DNA from: Myxococcales bacterium
GTDB lineage: Bacteria > Myxococcota_A > Polyangia > Nannocystales > Nannocystaceae
DNA: 64,000 nucleotides
NCBI GenBank assembly: GCA_020633335.1
Contig: JACKDU010000014.1
Coordinates: forward strand, 1 to 64,000
Direction: 5' to 3'
The notes under the pieces were generated by a model that had not been told where the DNA came from, made no database searches, and saw nothing but the letters and a program-made list of their open reading frames with translations. The first letter of the stretch is position 1. The number at the start of each line of letters is the position of its first letter. Position numbers and translations under genes: made by a program. Below, in pieces: positions 34,653 to 43,714 of the stretch.

Positions 34653-35971
34653 CGCTCGCCCTCCGCCGCGTCGTCGCGTTCGAAGCGGAGCTCGGCCGCG
34701 CGCGCGTGGGCCTCGAGCCCCTCGGCCCGGGCGAGGCGGGCGATCGCCGGGGCCTCGGCGGCGAGCGCTTCGGGGCCCATCCGCAGGATCGACGTGTACT
34801 TGAGGAAGTCCCAGACCCCGAGCGGCGAGGCGAAGCGGGCGGCGCCGGCGGTCGGCAGGACGTGGCTCGGCCCCGCGGTGTAGTCGCCCGCGGCCTCCGG
34901 CGTCCACGGGCCGACGAAGATCGCCCCGGCGCAGGTGATCGCCTCGGCGGCCGCGTCGGCGTCGGCGATCAGGAGCTCGAGGTGCTCGGCCGCGTACTCG
35001 TCGGCGGCCGCCAGCATCGCCGCGCGATCGCGGACCAGGACGATCGCCCCGTGGTCGACCAGCGCCCGCGCGGCGATCGCCCGCCGCGGCAGGGTCGCGA
35101 GCTGGCGGGCGAGGGCGGCCTGGATCGGCTCGACCAGCGCCGGCGCGTCGCTGACGACGATCGGGCAGGCGAGGGGATCGTGCTCGGCCTGGGCGAGGAG
35201 ATCGGCGGCGATCAGCTCGGGGTCGGCGCCCTCGTCGGCGACGATGAGCACCTCGCTCGGGCCGGCGATCCCGTCGATGTCGCAGAGGCCGAAGACCTGG
35301 CGCTTGGCCGCGGTCACGTAGGCGTTGCCGGGGCCGACGATCTTGTCGACGCGGGGGACGGTCGCGGTCCCGAGGGCGGCGGCGGCGATCGCCTGGGCGC
35401 CGCCGAGGGCGAAGATCCGATCGACGCCGGCGAGCTCCGCCGCGAGGACGACGACGTCGCTCGGCCGCGGCGTAAAGAGGATGACCTCGCGGACGCCGGC
35501 GACCCGGGCGGGGATCGCCGCCATCAGCACCGACGAGGGGTAGGCCGCGGTCCCGCCGGGGGCGTAGACCGCCACCCGACCGAGGGGCCGGACGCGGCTG
35601 CCCAGGCGCGCGTCGGCGCGCTGGAGGCCGCTCTCGCGGAAGACCTGGGTGCGGTGGAAGGCGTCGACGTTGGCGGCCGCGACCTCGAGGGCGGCGCGGA
35701 GCTCGGGGGCGACGCGGGCGGCGGCCGCACGTCGGGCGTCGTCGTCGATCTCGAAGTCCTCGGCCCGCAGCGCGCGGCCCTCGAGGCGCTCGGTGTGGTC
35801 GATCACCGCCGCGTCCCCGCGCGCGCGGACATCGGCGAGGATCGCCCGGGCGACCGCGTCGGCCTCGCCCTCGAGGCCGGCGCTCCGCTGGCACATCCGC
35901 CGCCAGCGCTCGCGGGCGCCGGGGTCGTCGCCGCGGAGATCGACGAGCGGGGCTCCTGGGAAGGTCTCCAT
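34649..35971 (-). CDS. hisD: Histidinol dehydrogenase HisD
   Basis: 440 aa, zinc- and NAD-dependent enzyme oxidising L-histidinol to L-histidine in two steps. Motifs: VAVYAPGGTAAYPSSVLMAA, IFALGGAQAIAAAALGT, VDKIVGPGNAYVTAAKRQVF, IAGPSEVLIVAD, AQAEHDPLACPI and the Gly-rich AGDYTAGPSHVLPT. ATG at 35971 is chosen; upstream sequence in frame is not conserved. First gene of a three-gene minus-strand unit hisD-hisC-thioesterase with 4-nt overlaps. Divergent from a lipoprotein gene starting at 36059; the 87-bp gap should hold both promoters. Confidence 0.95.
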   Translation of the reverse strand: METFPGAPLVDLRGDDPGARERWRRMCQRSAGLEGEADAVARAILADVRARGDAAVIDHTERLEGRALRAEDFEIDDDARRAAAARVAPELRAALEVAAANVDAFHRTQVFRESGLQRADARLGSRVRPLGRVAVYAPGGTAAYPSSVLMAAIPARVAGVREVILFTPRPSDVVVLAAELAGVDRIFALGGAQAIAAAALGTATVPRVDKIVGPGNAYVTAAKRQVFGLCDIDGIAGPSEVLIVADEGADPELIAADLLAQAEHDPLACPIVVSDAPALVEPIQAALARQLATLPRRAIAARALVDHGAIVLVRDRAAMLAAADEYAAEHLELLIADADAAAEAITCAGAIFVGPWTPEAAGDYTAGPSHVLPTAGAARFASPLGVWDFLKYTSILRMGPEALAAEAPAIARLARAEGLEAHARAAELRFERDDAAEGER

Positions 35972-36058
35972 CGCCGGCAAAGGTACTTCGGCGGCGCCGG
36001 GGGGTGAAGGCGAAGGGCCCTGCCGTGCGGCCCTCGCCTCGGGTAAGCTCACGTCGGC

Positions 36059-37144
36059 GTGATCAGATCCGACGGAGCGCGGCCCCTCGCCGCTCGGGCC
36101 CGCGGCCTCGCGGCCGCCCTCGTCCTCGTGGCCTGCGCCCCGTCGTCGGCGAGCACCACCGACGACGCGGGCGAGAGCGGCGCGACGACCTCGGCGGAGA
36201 CCGAGGGCGAGGACCCGACCCCGCCGCCGCCCGAGGCCGCCGCGAGCTGTGTCGGCGCGCCCGAGGTCGGCAGCGGCGTCTTCGGCGGGAGCCTCCGCGG
36301 GGTCGAGGCCGATCCGGCCGGGGTCTGCGGGGTCGGCGGGCCGACGACCTACCTCCGGGTCCGCGCCGCCCGTGACGTCGACGTCCACGTCAAGGTGAAC
36401 GGCGCCGGCTTCACGCCGCGCCTGGAGATCGCCCCCGAGGGCTGCATCGCCGGGCGGGCCCTCGTCTGCGGCGAGGGCGGCGAGGTGACCCTCGACGACG
36501 TCGCCGGCGGGACCCTCCTGGTGGTGGCGATCGGCGCGGCCGCCGATGAGCCCGCCCTCGCCGCGCCGCCGCCAGCGGCTGGCGAGCCCGATCCCCTCGA
36601 CTTCACCGTCGACGTCGGCCTCCAGCGGATCCTCGGCCTCGGTGAGGCGTGCCTCCCGGAGAGCCGCGGCCGCTGCCCGAACGGCGCGGCTTGCCTGGCC
36701 CCCGAGGGCGCCGATCCCGACGACTCGAGCGCCTGGGTCTGCGCCCTCCTCGACGCCGACACCTGCGCGAGCGCCGAGCCGTGGAGCCTCGAGGGCCCCG
36801 CGGGGGAGATCGTCGTCGACGCGAGCCTCCCGCAGACCGACGCCCACGTCGACTCCTGCGGCGACCCGGGCACCCGCGAGCGGGTCCTCCGCCTCGCCCT
36901 CGCCGAGGATCTCCCGGAGACCGCCTCGCTCCTCCTCAAGGCGAGCTCGGCGGCGGTCGGGCTCGCGGTCCGCGGGCCCGGCTGCGAGCTCGACGATGAG
37001 ATCGCCTGCGCCCCGGCCTCGGCCGACGGCGCGATGGTCCTGGTCGACGGTCCCCTGGCCGGCGCCGAGCTCTTCCTCCTGGTCGAGCTCGCCGACGACG
37101 CGAGCGAGGCGCTGGTCGTCGGCTGGTCCTTCGTCGACGGCTGA
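36059..37144 (+). CDS. Hypothetical lipoprotein
   Basis: 361 aa with a GTG start. The signal has core LAAALVLVAC and lipobox VLVAC. A Thr/Ser/Glu/Pro linker (about residues 28-60) is followed by two similar beta-rich halves with paired cysteines, for example CVGAPEVGSGVFGGSLRG and GEACLPESRGRCPNGAACLA. No named family is recognised; the pattern fits pre-peptidase-like carbohydrate or surface domains found in many myxobacterial lipoproteins. Start choice is uncertain since no strong ribosome-binding site is seen. metK follows 133 nt downstream. Confidence 0.65.
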   Translation: MIRSDGARPLAARARGLAAALVLVACAPSSASTTDDAGESGATTSAETEGEDPTPPPPEAAASCVGAPEVGSGVFGGSLRGVEADPAGVCGVGGPTTYLRVRAARDVDVHVKVNGAGFTPRLEIAPEGCIAGRALVCGEGGEVTLDDVAGGTLLVVAIGAAADEPALAAPPPAAGEPDPLDFTVDVGLQRILGLGEACLPESRGRCPNGAACLAPEGADPDDSSAWVCALLDADTCASAEPWSLEGPAGEIVVDASLPQTDAHVDSCGDPGTRERVLRLALAEDLPETASLLLKASSAAVGLAVRGPGCELDDEIACAPASADGAMVLVDGPLAGAELFLLVELADDASEALVVGWSFVDG

Positions 37145-37239
37145 GGCCCGCGGACGCCGGCCTCCGCCGCAAGAGAGGGATCCCACGTCGTCGCGCGGTC
37201 GCCGAGGCGAGGGGCCGCGGATCCGGGTCCGATGGCCGC

Positions 37240-37268
37240 TTGCTCGCGCGCGCCCATCGGCCTATGCT
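37240..37268 (+). promoter_or_regulatory. Candidate sigma-70-type promoter of metK
   Basis: TTGCTC (37240-37245) and TATGCT (37263-37268) are separated by 17 nt. The -10 lies only 9 nt before the metK ATG, so a transcript from it would be nearly leaderless. The alternative is that metK is transcribed from further upstream. I saw no SAM-binding riboswitch fold in the 133-nt gap. Confidence 0.35.
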
Positions 37269-37277
37269 CCCGCGCCC

Positions 37278-38444
<1,167 letters not shown>

Positions 38445-38468
38445 GCCGCGATCCCGCGGCCCGTGGGG

Positions 38469-38495
38469 GAGGGCGGGGCCGTCGGCCTCGCCCTC
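38469..38495. terminator. Bidirectional terminator between metK and hydrolase
   Basis: GAGGGCGGGGCC pairs with GGCCTCGCCCTC around GTC, a 12-bp stem with one G-U. It sits in the 66-bp gap between convergent genes. There is no long T-run, usual for genomes this GC-rich. Confidence 0.6.
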
Positions 38496-38510
38496 TCGCG
38501 TTGTCGCCGC

Positions 38511-39086
38511 TCAGCGCCCCGCGAGGAGATCTGCGACCGCCTCGGCGACCGCCGGCTCCTCGGCGCCGTTGAAGTGGCGGGCGCCGGCGACCACCGTCAC
38601 GCTCGCCCCCAGGAGCTCCTCCCAGCGCGCGCGATTTCGCCGGAAGTCGGCGGTGAAGGGATCGTTGTCGCTGAGGAGGACCCGCGGGGGCGGGGCCGCG
38701 CCGCGCACCCGATCGAGATCCGTCGGCGTCTCGATCCACGGGATGATCGTCGGCCACGGGCTGTCGATCGTCCACCACGCGGCGACCAGGAGGAGGCCGC
38801 CGACCCGCCGACCCGGCGCCTGGCGGGCGAGCGCGTGGAGGAGCGCGCGGCAGCCGACGCTGTGGCCGATCACCAGCGTGCGGGCGAGGGCGGCGTCATC
38901 GAGCTCGGCGAGCGCCGCCTCGATCCCGCCGACCCAGGCGTCGATGGTCGGCGCCTGCGGGCTCGGGAGATCGAGCGCTCGGATCGAGGTAAGCGTCGGG
39001 CTGAGGGCCGCGCAGAGCGAGGGGTACCAGTCGGAGGAGGCGCCTCCAGCCCAGCGGGGGACGATGATCACGCGGTCGAGCATCAT
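38511..39086 (-). CDS. RBBP9/YdeN-like alpha/beta hydrolase
   Basis: 191 aa serine hydrolase of the small RBBP9/YdeN family. Nucleophile elbow GHSVGC (serine about residue 76), acid in SDNDPFTADF, histidine in GARHFNG. N-terminal RVIIVPRWAGGASSDWYP and DLPSPQAPTIDAWV are typical of the family. Natural substrate unknown. Start taken at the ATG pair 39086/39083; the frame continues to 39215 but the extra N-terminus does not look coding. Convergent with metK. Confidence 0.83.
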   Translation of the reverse strand: MMLDRVIIVPRWAGGASSDWYPSLCAALSPTLTSIRALDLPSPQAPTIDAWVGGIEAALAELDDAALARTLVIGHSVGCRALLHALARQAPGRRVGGLLLVAAWWTIDSPWPTIIPWIETPTDLDRVRGAAPPPRVLLSDNDPFTADFRRNRARWEELLGASVTVVAGARHFNGAEEPAVAEAVADLLAGR

Positions 39087-39424
39087 CGCCGTGAGTACCA
39101 CAGACGTGAGGACGTCGGCATTGACCGCGCCTTCGTGCGACGCGAATGTGGACACGCATCGATCACGTGAGCGCGCGAGTAAGCGACACCACGTCGATGA
39201 CTGAAGCGAGTGCATGCGCGCCGCCGATCACCTGCAGCCGCGGGTGAGCGTCTGCCACCGGAGGTCTCATCGTGCGATCGGATTTTCGCCCACGGTCGAG
39301 TTCGCGCCGGTCCACGGGGCCTTTTTCGCGGCCGATCTTTCTTCGCTCGCGGGGCGCGACTGTTATACTGGCCGCCCGTGTTGCCCTGTAGAGATCGCAT
39401 TCGACGAAGGTTGGGAAGCGACGC
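39087..39424. other. 338-bp divergent intergenic region with promoter
   Basis: This lies between the minus-strand hydrolase and trpB. Base composition is more mixed than the genes, with T-runs (CTTTTT near 39321, TCTTTCTT near 39336). It must carry the promoters of both genes. A good -10 hexamer sits near 39364. No gene is seen. Confidence 0.5.
39341..39369 (+). promoter_or_regulatory. Candidate promoter of trpB
   Basis: TATACT at 39364-39369 is a strong -10 in a genome with few TATA-like strings. The hexamer 17 nt upstream, CTTCGC at 39341, is a poor -35. Predicted start about 39376, leaving a ~50-nt leader to ATG 39425. Confidence 0.45.
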
Positions 39425-40810
39425 ATGACTGACGCGATCACTCGATACGATTTGCCCCAGACGGCGATCCCTCGCCGTTGGTACAACATCCAGGCGGATC
39501 TTCCGCGGCCGCTGCCCCCGGTGCTGCACCCGGGGACCCACGCGCCGGTCGGCCCGGATGATCTGGCGCCGCTCTTCCCGATGGCCCTGATCGGCCAGGA
39601 GGTCAGCCGCGAGCGCTACATCGACATCCCGGAGGAGGTCCGCGAGATCTACAAGCTCTGGCGCCCGACGCCGCTGATCCGTGCCCGCCGGCTGGAGAAG
39701 GCGCTGGGGACCCCTGCCCACATCTATTACAAGTATGAGGGCGTCTCCCCGAGCGGCAGCCACAAGCTCAACACCGCGGTCGCCCAGGCCTTCTACAACA
39801 AGGCCGAGGGCGTGCAGGGGCTGACCACCGAGACCGGCGCCGGTCAGTGGGGCACCGCGCTCTCGATCGCCTGCAACTTCATCGGCCTCCCCCTCGAGGT
39901 CTTCATGGTCCGGGTGAGCTTCCAGCAGAAGCCCTACCGCCGGGTGATCATGCAGTCCTTCGGCTCCTCGGTGCACCCGAGCCCGAGCGAGGCGACCGAC
40001 GCCGGCAAGGCGATCCTCGCCCAGGATCCCGACACCACCGGCTCGCTCGGCATCGCCATCAGCGAGGCGGTCGAGGTCGCGGCCAAGAGCGGCGGCTCCA
40101 AGAAGTACGCGCTCGGCTCGGTCCTCAACCACGTCCTCATGCACCAGACGGTGATCGGCCAGGAGGCGCTCCAGCAGATGGAGATCGCCGGCGAGTACCC
40201 GGACGTCGTCATCGCCTGCGCCGGCGGCGGCTCGAACCTCGCGGGCATCGCCCTCCCCTTCGTCCACCAGAACCTCACCAACGGCAAGAAGACCCGGATC
40301 CTCGCGGCCGAGCCGGCCGCCTGCCCGAGCCTCACCCGCGGCGTCTACGCCTACGACTTCGGCGACGCGATCGGCATGACGCCGCTGGTCAAGATGTACA
40401 CCCTCGGCCGGCGCTTCATCCCGCCGCCGGTGCACGCGGGCGGCCTCCGCTACCACGGCATGGCCAGCGTGATCTGCGAGCTCTACGACCAGGGGCTCAT
40501 GGAGGCGATCGCGATCGGCCAGGTCGAGACCTTCCAGGCGGCGACCCAGTTCCTCCGGGCCGAGGGCATCGTCCCGGCGCCGGAGCCCTCGCACGCGATC
40601 GCGGCGGTGATCCGCGAGGCGCTGGCGGCCAAGGAGTCGGGGGAGAAGAAGGTGATCCTCTTCCACCTCTGCGGCCACGGTCACTTCGACATGACCGCCT
40701 ACGAGGCCTACCTCGCCGGCAAGCTCAACGACTACGAGTACCCGCAGGAGCTGATCGAGGCGGCGATGGCCGAGCTGCCCAAGGTCGAGGACCCGACGGC
40801 CGCGAGCTAG
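39425..40810 (+). CDS. trpB: Tryptophan synthase beta chain, TrpB2 type
   Basis: 461 aa PLP enzyme of fold type II joining indole and serine. The PLP lysine lies in PSGSHKLNTA (residue 114), the phosphate-binding loop is ACAGGGSNLAG, and ETGAGQWGTALS is the catalytic-glutamate region. Length and motif form (YYKYEGVSPSGSHKLN) mark the TrpB2 subgroup, which often lacks a TrpA partner; no trpA is in the window. TrpB2 enzymes can act as indole-salvage synthases. A 14-bp terminator hairpin follows 22 nt after the stop. Confidence 0.92.
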   Translation: MTDAITRYDLPQTAIPRRWYNIQADLPRPLPPVLHPGTHAPVGPDDLAPLFPMALIGQEVSRERYIDIPEEVREIYKLWRPTPLIRARRLEKALGTPAHIYYKYEGVSPSGSHKLNTAVAQAFYNKAEGVQGLTTETGAGQWGTALSIACNFIGLPLEVFMVRVSFQQKPYRRVIMQSFGSSVHPSPSEATDAGKAILAQDPDTTGSLGIAISEAVEVAAKSGGSKKYALGSVLNHVLMHQTVIGQEALQQMEIAGEYPDVVIACAGGGSNLAGIALPFVHQNLTNGKKTRILAAEPAACPSLTRGVYAYDFGDAIGMTPLVKMYTLGRRFIPPPVHAGGLRYHGMASVICELYDQGLMEAIAIGQVETFQAATQFLRAEGIVPAPEPSHAIAAVIREALAAKESGEKKVILFHLCGHGHFDMTAYEAYLAGKLNDYEYPQELIEAAMAELPKVEDPTAAS

Positions 40811-40832
40811 CCGAGCGCTCGCTCGAATGACG

Positions 40833-40863
40833 CGAGCCCGCGATCCTCTGGATCGCGGGCTCG
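40833..40863. terminator. Bidirectional terminator, perfect 14-bp stem
   Basis: Positions 40833-40846 (CGAGCCCGCGATCC) pair perfectly with 40850-40863 around a TCT loop, followed by GCTTTTC. It lies between convergent trpB and the SPOUT methyltransferase gene and can serve both. Confidence 0.85.
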
Positions 40864-40870
40864 TCGCTTT

Positions 40871-42173
40871 TCAGCGCTTGCCGCCGCTGCCGCGCTTCCC
40901 CGGGGCGGACGCCTTGCTGGCGCCGCGCTTCGGACCCGCGGGCCCCCGCTTCGGGGCCTTGGGCTTCACGCGGCCGCGGACCGGCTCCTTCGCCGCGGCG
41001 TTGCGGGTCGTGGCGTCGCTCCGCCGACCTGCGCCGGCGGGGCGGGCCTTGCGGCCCTCGGGGCGGGCTTCGTCGCCCTCGCGCTCGGGGCGGCGGCTCA
41101 CGGGGGCCTTCGCCTCCGCGGCGGCCTCGGGGCGGGCCTTCGACGGGCGCTCGGCGGTCGCGCCGGGGCCCCGGGTCCGGGCGCTGCGCTCCGGGCGGGA
41201 CGGGCGGCCCGCGGGCCTCGCCTGCGCCGCGCTCAGGGGCCTTCGGCGCGCGCGCGCCGGCCTTCGGGCTCCGGGCGGCGGCGCGTCCCCGCGGGCGCTC
41301 CTCCGTCGCCGGTGCGGCGGCGGCGCGCGCCGAGCTCGCGTCGCTGTCTCTTTGGACAGCCTGCTCCTTGGGCAAGGTCGCGTCCGCGCTCGCGGACGGC
41401 GCGCTCGCCCCCTCGCGGTGCTCTCGCCAGTGCTCGCCGAGGATCACCGCGGCCGCGCAGGCGACGTTGAGGCTCTCGACCTGACCCGAGCCGGGGATCA
41501 CGACCGTCGCGTCCGCCATCCCGCGGATCGCCGGCGCGAGCCCGTGGCTCTCCGAGCCGAGCATCACGACGATCCGCGGCGGCAGCCCCTCGGCCCCGTA
41601 GAGCGAGCGCTGGGCGTGCGACGAGGTCGCCAGGAGGCGGAAGCCGGCCTCGCGGAGCGCGAGGAGGGGGCCGCGGCCGAGCGCGACCGGGAGGACGTCG
41701 ACGAACTCGGCCCCGCCCTCGGCGGTCCGGACCATCGAGGTCGAGAGCCCCGCGCCCTCGCCGGCGACCAGGATCGCGTCGGCCCCGAAGTGGGCGGCGA
41801 CCCGGACGATCGCCCCGAGGTTGTGCGGGTTCTGGACGTTGTCGAGGTAGAGGAGGAGGCGCGGGGTCCCCGGGGCGTCGGCGCCGAGGCGCCGGAGCAG
41901 CGTCGGCATCGACGGCGGCGGCGGCTGGCGGACGATGAAGGCGACGCCGCCGTGGTGCACCGACTGGGTGAGGCGCTCGAGGTCGTCGTCGCCGACGACG
42001 TGGTAGGCGATCCGCTGGCGCGCGCACCACTTCAGGAACTCGCCGAACTCGCCGAGGAGCTCCTCGGTCAGGTAGACGCGCCGCACGTCCTGGGGGCGGC
42101 GAGCGGCCACCGCCTGGCAGGCGTGGGCGCCACAGATCTTGATCTCGGGGTCGACGACGGGCGGCTTGGGCAT
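40871..42173 (-). CDS. TrmH-family (SPOUT) rRNA methyltransferase, frameshifted tail
   Basis: 2'-O-ribose methyltransferase of the SpoU/TrmH family, probably acting on rRNA or tRNA. The N-terminal substrate-binding part (ICGAHACQAVAARRPQDVRR) precedes the SPOUT knot: LYLDNVQNPHNLGAIVRVAA, IVVMLGSESHGLAPAIRG and IPGSGQVESLNVACAAAVIL. A Lys/Arg/Ala-rich tail follows. In the original frame the tail runs through the terminator into trpB. In the next frame it reads RPSRPERSARTRGPGA onward and ends cleanly at 40871, just before the terminator, so a one-base change near 41205-41225 is likely. ATG 42173 chosen; 42191 is possible. Confidence 0.82.
41344..41359 (+). repeat. 16-nt palindrome site 11 (in SPOUT methyltransferase)
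   Basis: CTGTCT CTTT GGACAG; the dyad extends one base each side. Confidence 0.65.
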
Positions 42174-42343
42174 GGCGCGGGCCCGGGGCATATACCCCGG
42201 CGATCGGCGGGCGTCATCCTCCGCGGCGGGCGCCACGGGACGCCGCGGCGCGAGGCGAGGCACGCGGCGCGCCCCCTCGTGCGCCGGCGACCCCTCCGCG
42301 GCCTCCGCCTGGGGCCCGGGTGTGCGGACACACGGGCTGGCGC

Positions 42344-43615
42344 TCAGGGCTTCGGCGTCGGCGGCCCGACCTGCGGCGGCTCGTAGGTCACCGAGGGGTC
42401 GACGTCGGCCGCATAGGGCGAGCTCCAGAGGTCGCCGAAGACCCGGCTGACGTCGGCCGCGAGCGCCTCGCCGTCGACGATCACGCCGACGTTGCGGCTC
42501 TTGAGGAAGTAGTCGCCGGAGAAGTTGCTGGTGCCGATCCAGGTGTGGCGGCCGTCGACGACCATCGCCTTCGCGTGGATCACCCGGGCGTAGGGGATGA
42601 AGCCGGCGCTCGCCGGCGGGATCGTCACCATCCGCACCGCGATCTTCGGCACCTGGACGAGCGCCTTGAGATCGTCGATCGCCGGCGCCTTCTTGTTCCA
42701 GTCGGCGACCATCACCTCGACCTGCACGCCGCGGGCGGCCGCCCGTCGCAGGGCCTCGTCGATCGCGGTGAAGCGCTCGCCGTCGTAGCCGATCACCCGG
42801 TAGGAGAGGAGCTGGATCCGGATCGTCGCCTGGGCGCCGTCGATCAGCGCGAGGAGGGCGGGGAGATCCCAGAGCGCGGGGTCGGGGAGGCGATCTCGGG
42901 GGCTGGCGACCGCGCGGATCGAGTGCGGGGCGCCGCGATAGTCGATCGTCGCCGGCCCCGGCGCGCGGATCCCGGACGCCGCCGATTCCCCGCCAGGGCC
43001 CGCCTGCGCCCAGTCTGCGGCGAAGATCGCCGCGAGGACCGCAATTGTTGAGGGCTCACGGATCCGCACGCCGAGCTCGTGAATGTGATCCAGGGAGCGC
43101 CAGTCGAAGTTCGCCGATCCGAGGTAGCCCTCGCGGCCGTCGACCACGAAGTACTTCGCATGCATGACCCCGCCGCCTTCTCCGAGGTCCAGGCGCCGGA
43201 CCTCGACCCCCGGCATCGTCGCCAGGCGATCGGCGACGGCCGGCTCCTTCGCGTAGAAGCTCGCGTCGCAGAGGAAGCGCACCCGCACCCCGCGGGCGCC
43301 GGCGGCCTCGACCGCGGCGAGGATCGGATCGAGGGCCTCGCCGTCGACGCTCGCGCCGTAGAACTCGCCGAGGTCGAGGGTCGACGTCGCGGCGCCGATC
43401 ATCTCGAGCCAGACCGCGGCGGTGTCGGGGATCTCGGGGTGATCGAGCGGCGTCTCGCGGGGCCAGCTCTCGACGAGCGAGAGCGACGCGGCGGCGGCGT
43501 GGGCGGGCGCGTTCTCGGCGGCGCGCGTCGGCGCCTCGGGGGCGGCGGGCTGCCTGGAGCAAGAGACCACGAGGATCACGAGCGCGGCATGGAGCAGATC
43601 GAGCGAGCGGGGCAT
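42344..43615 (-). CDS. Phospholipase D-like lipoprotein
   Basis: 423 aa. Lipobox LVVSC follows a short hydrophobic signal. Two PLD/HKD active-site motifs are present: HAKYFVVDGREGYLGSANFD and HAKAMVVDGRHTWIGTSNFS, so the two half-sites can form a complete catalytic centre. Probably an envelope-attached phosphodiesterase acting on phospholipid or nucleic acid; the substrate is not shown. Typical motif spacing for the family. Divergent from the LysM-peptidase gene, with about 100 bp between. Confidence 0.87.
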   Translation of the reverse strand: MPRSLDLLHAALVILVVSCSRQPAAPEAPTRAAENAPAHAAAASLSLVESWPRETPLDHPEIPDTAAVWLEMIGAATSTLDLGEFYGASVDGEALDPILAAVEAAGARGVRVRFLCDASFYAKEPAVADRLATMPGVEVRRLDLGEGGGVMHAKYFVVDGREGYLGSANFDWRSLDHIHELGVRIREPSTIAVLAAIFAADWAQAGPGGESAASGIRAPGPATIDYRGAPHSIRAVASPRDRLPDPALWDLPALLALIDGAQATIRIQLLSYRVIGYDGERFTAIDEALRRAAARGVQVEVMVADWNKKAPAIDDLKALVQVPKIAVRMVTIPPASAGFIPYARVIHAKAMVVDGRHTWIGTSNFSGDYFLKSRNVGVIVDGEALAADVSRVFGDLWSSPYAADVDPSVTYEPPQVGPPTPKP

Positions 43616-43714
43616 GAGCGCCGGCCTTCAGCGGCCACCGGCGAGGATCGACGAGGAGGGGAGGGGAGCGCAAGCGACCGCGGCCGCGCCGCTGGTTGTC
43701 AGGTGCGGCCGGGT

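Noticed and set aside
37145..37277. SAM riboswitch upstream of metK
   Set aside because: I could not find the conserved cores of known SAM riboswitches, and the gap is short.
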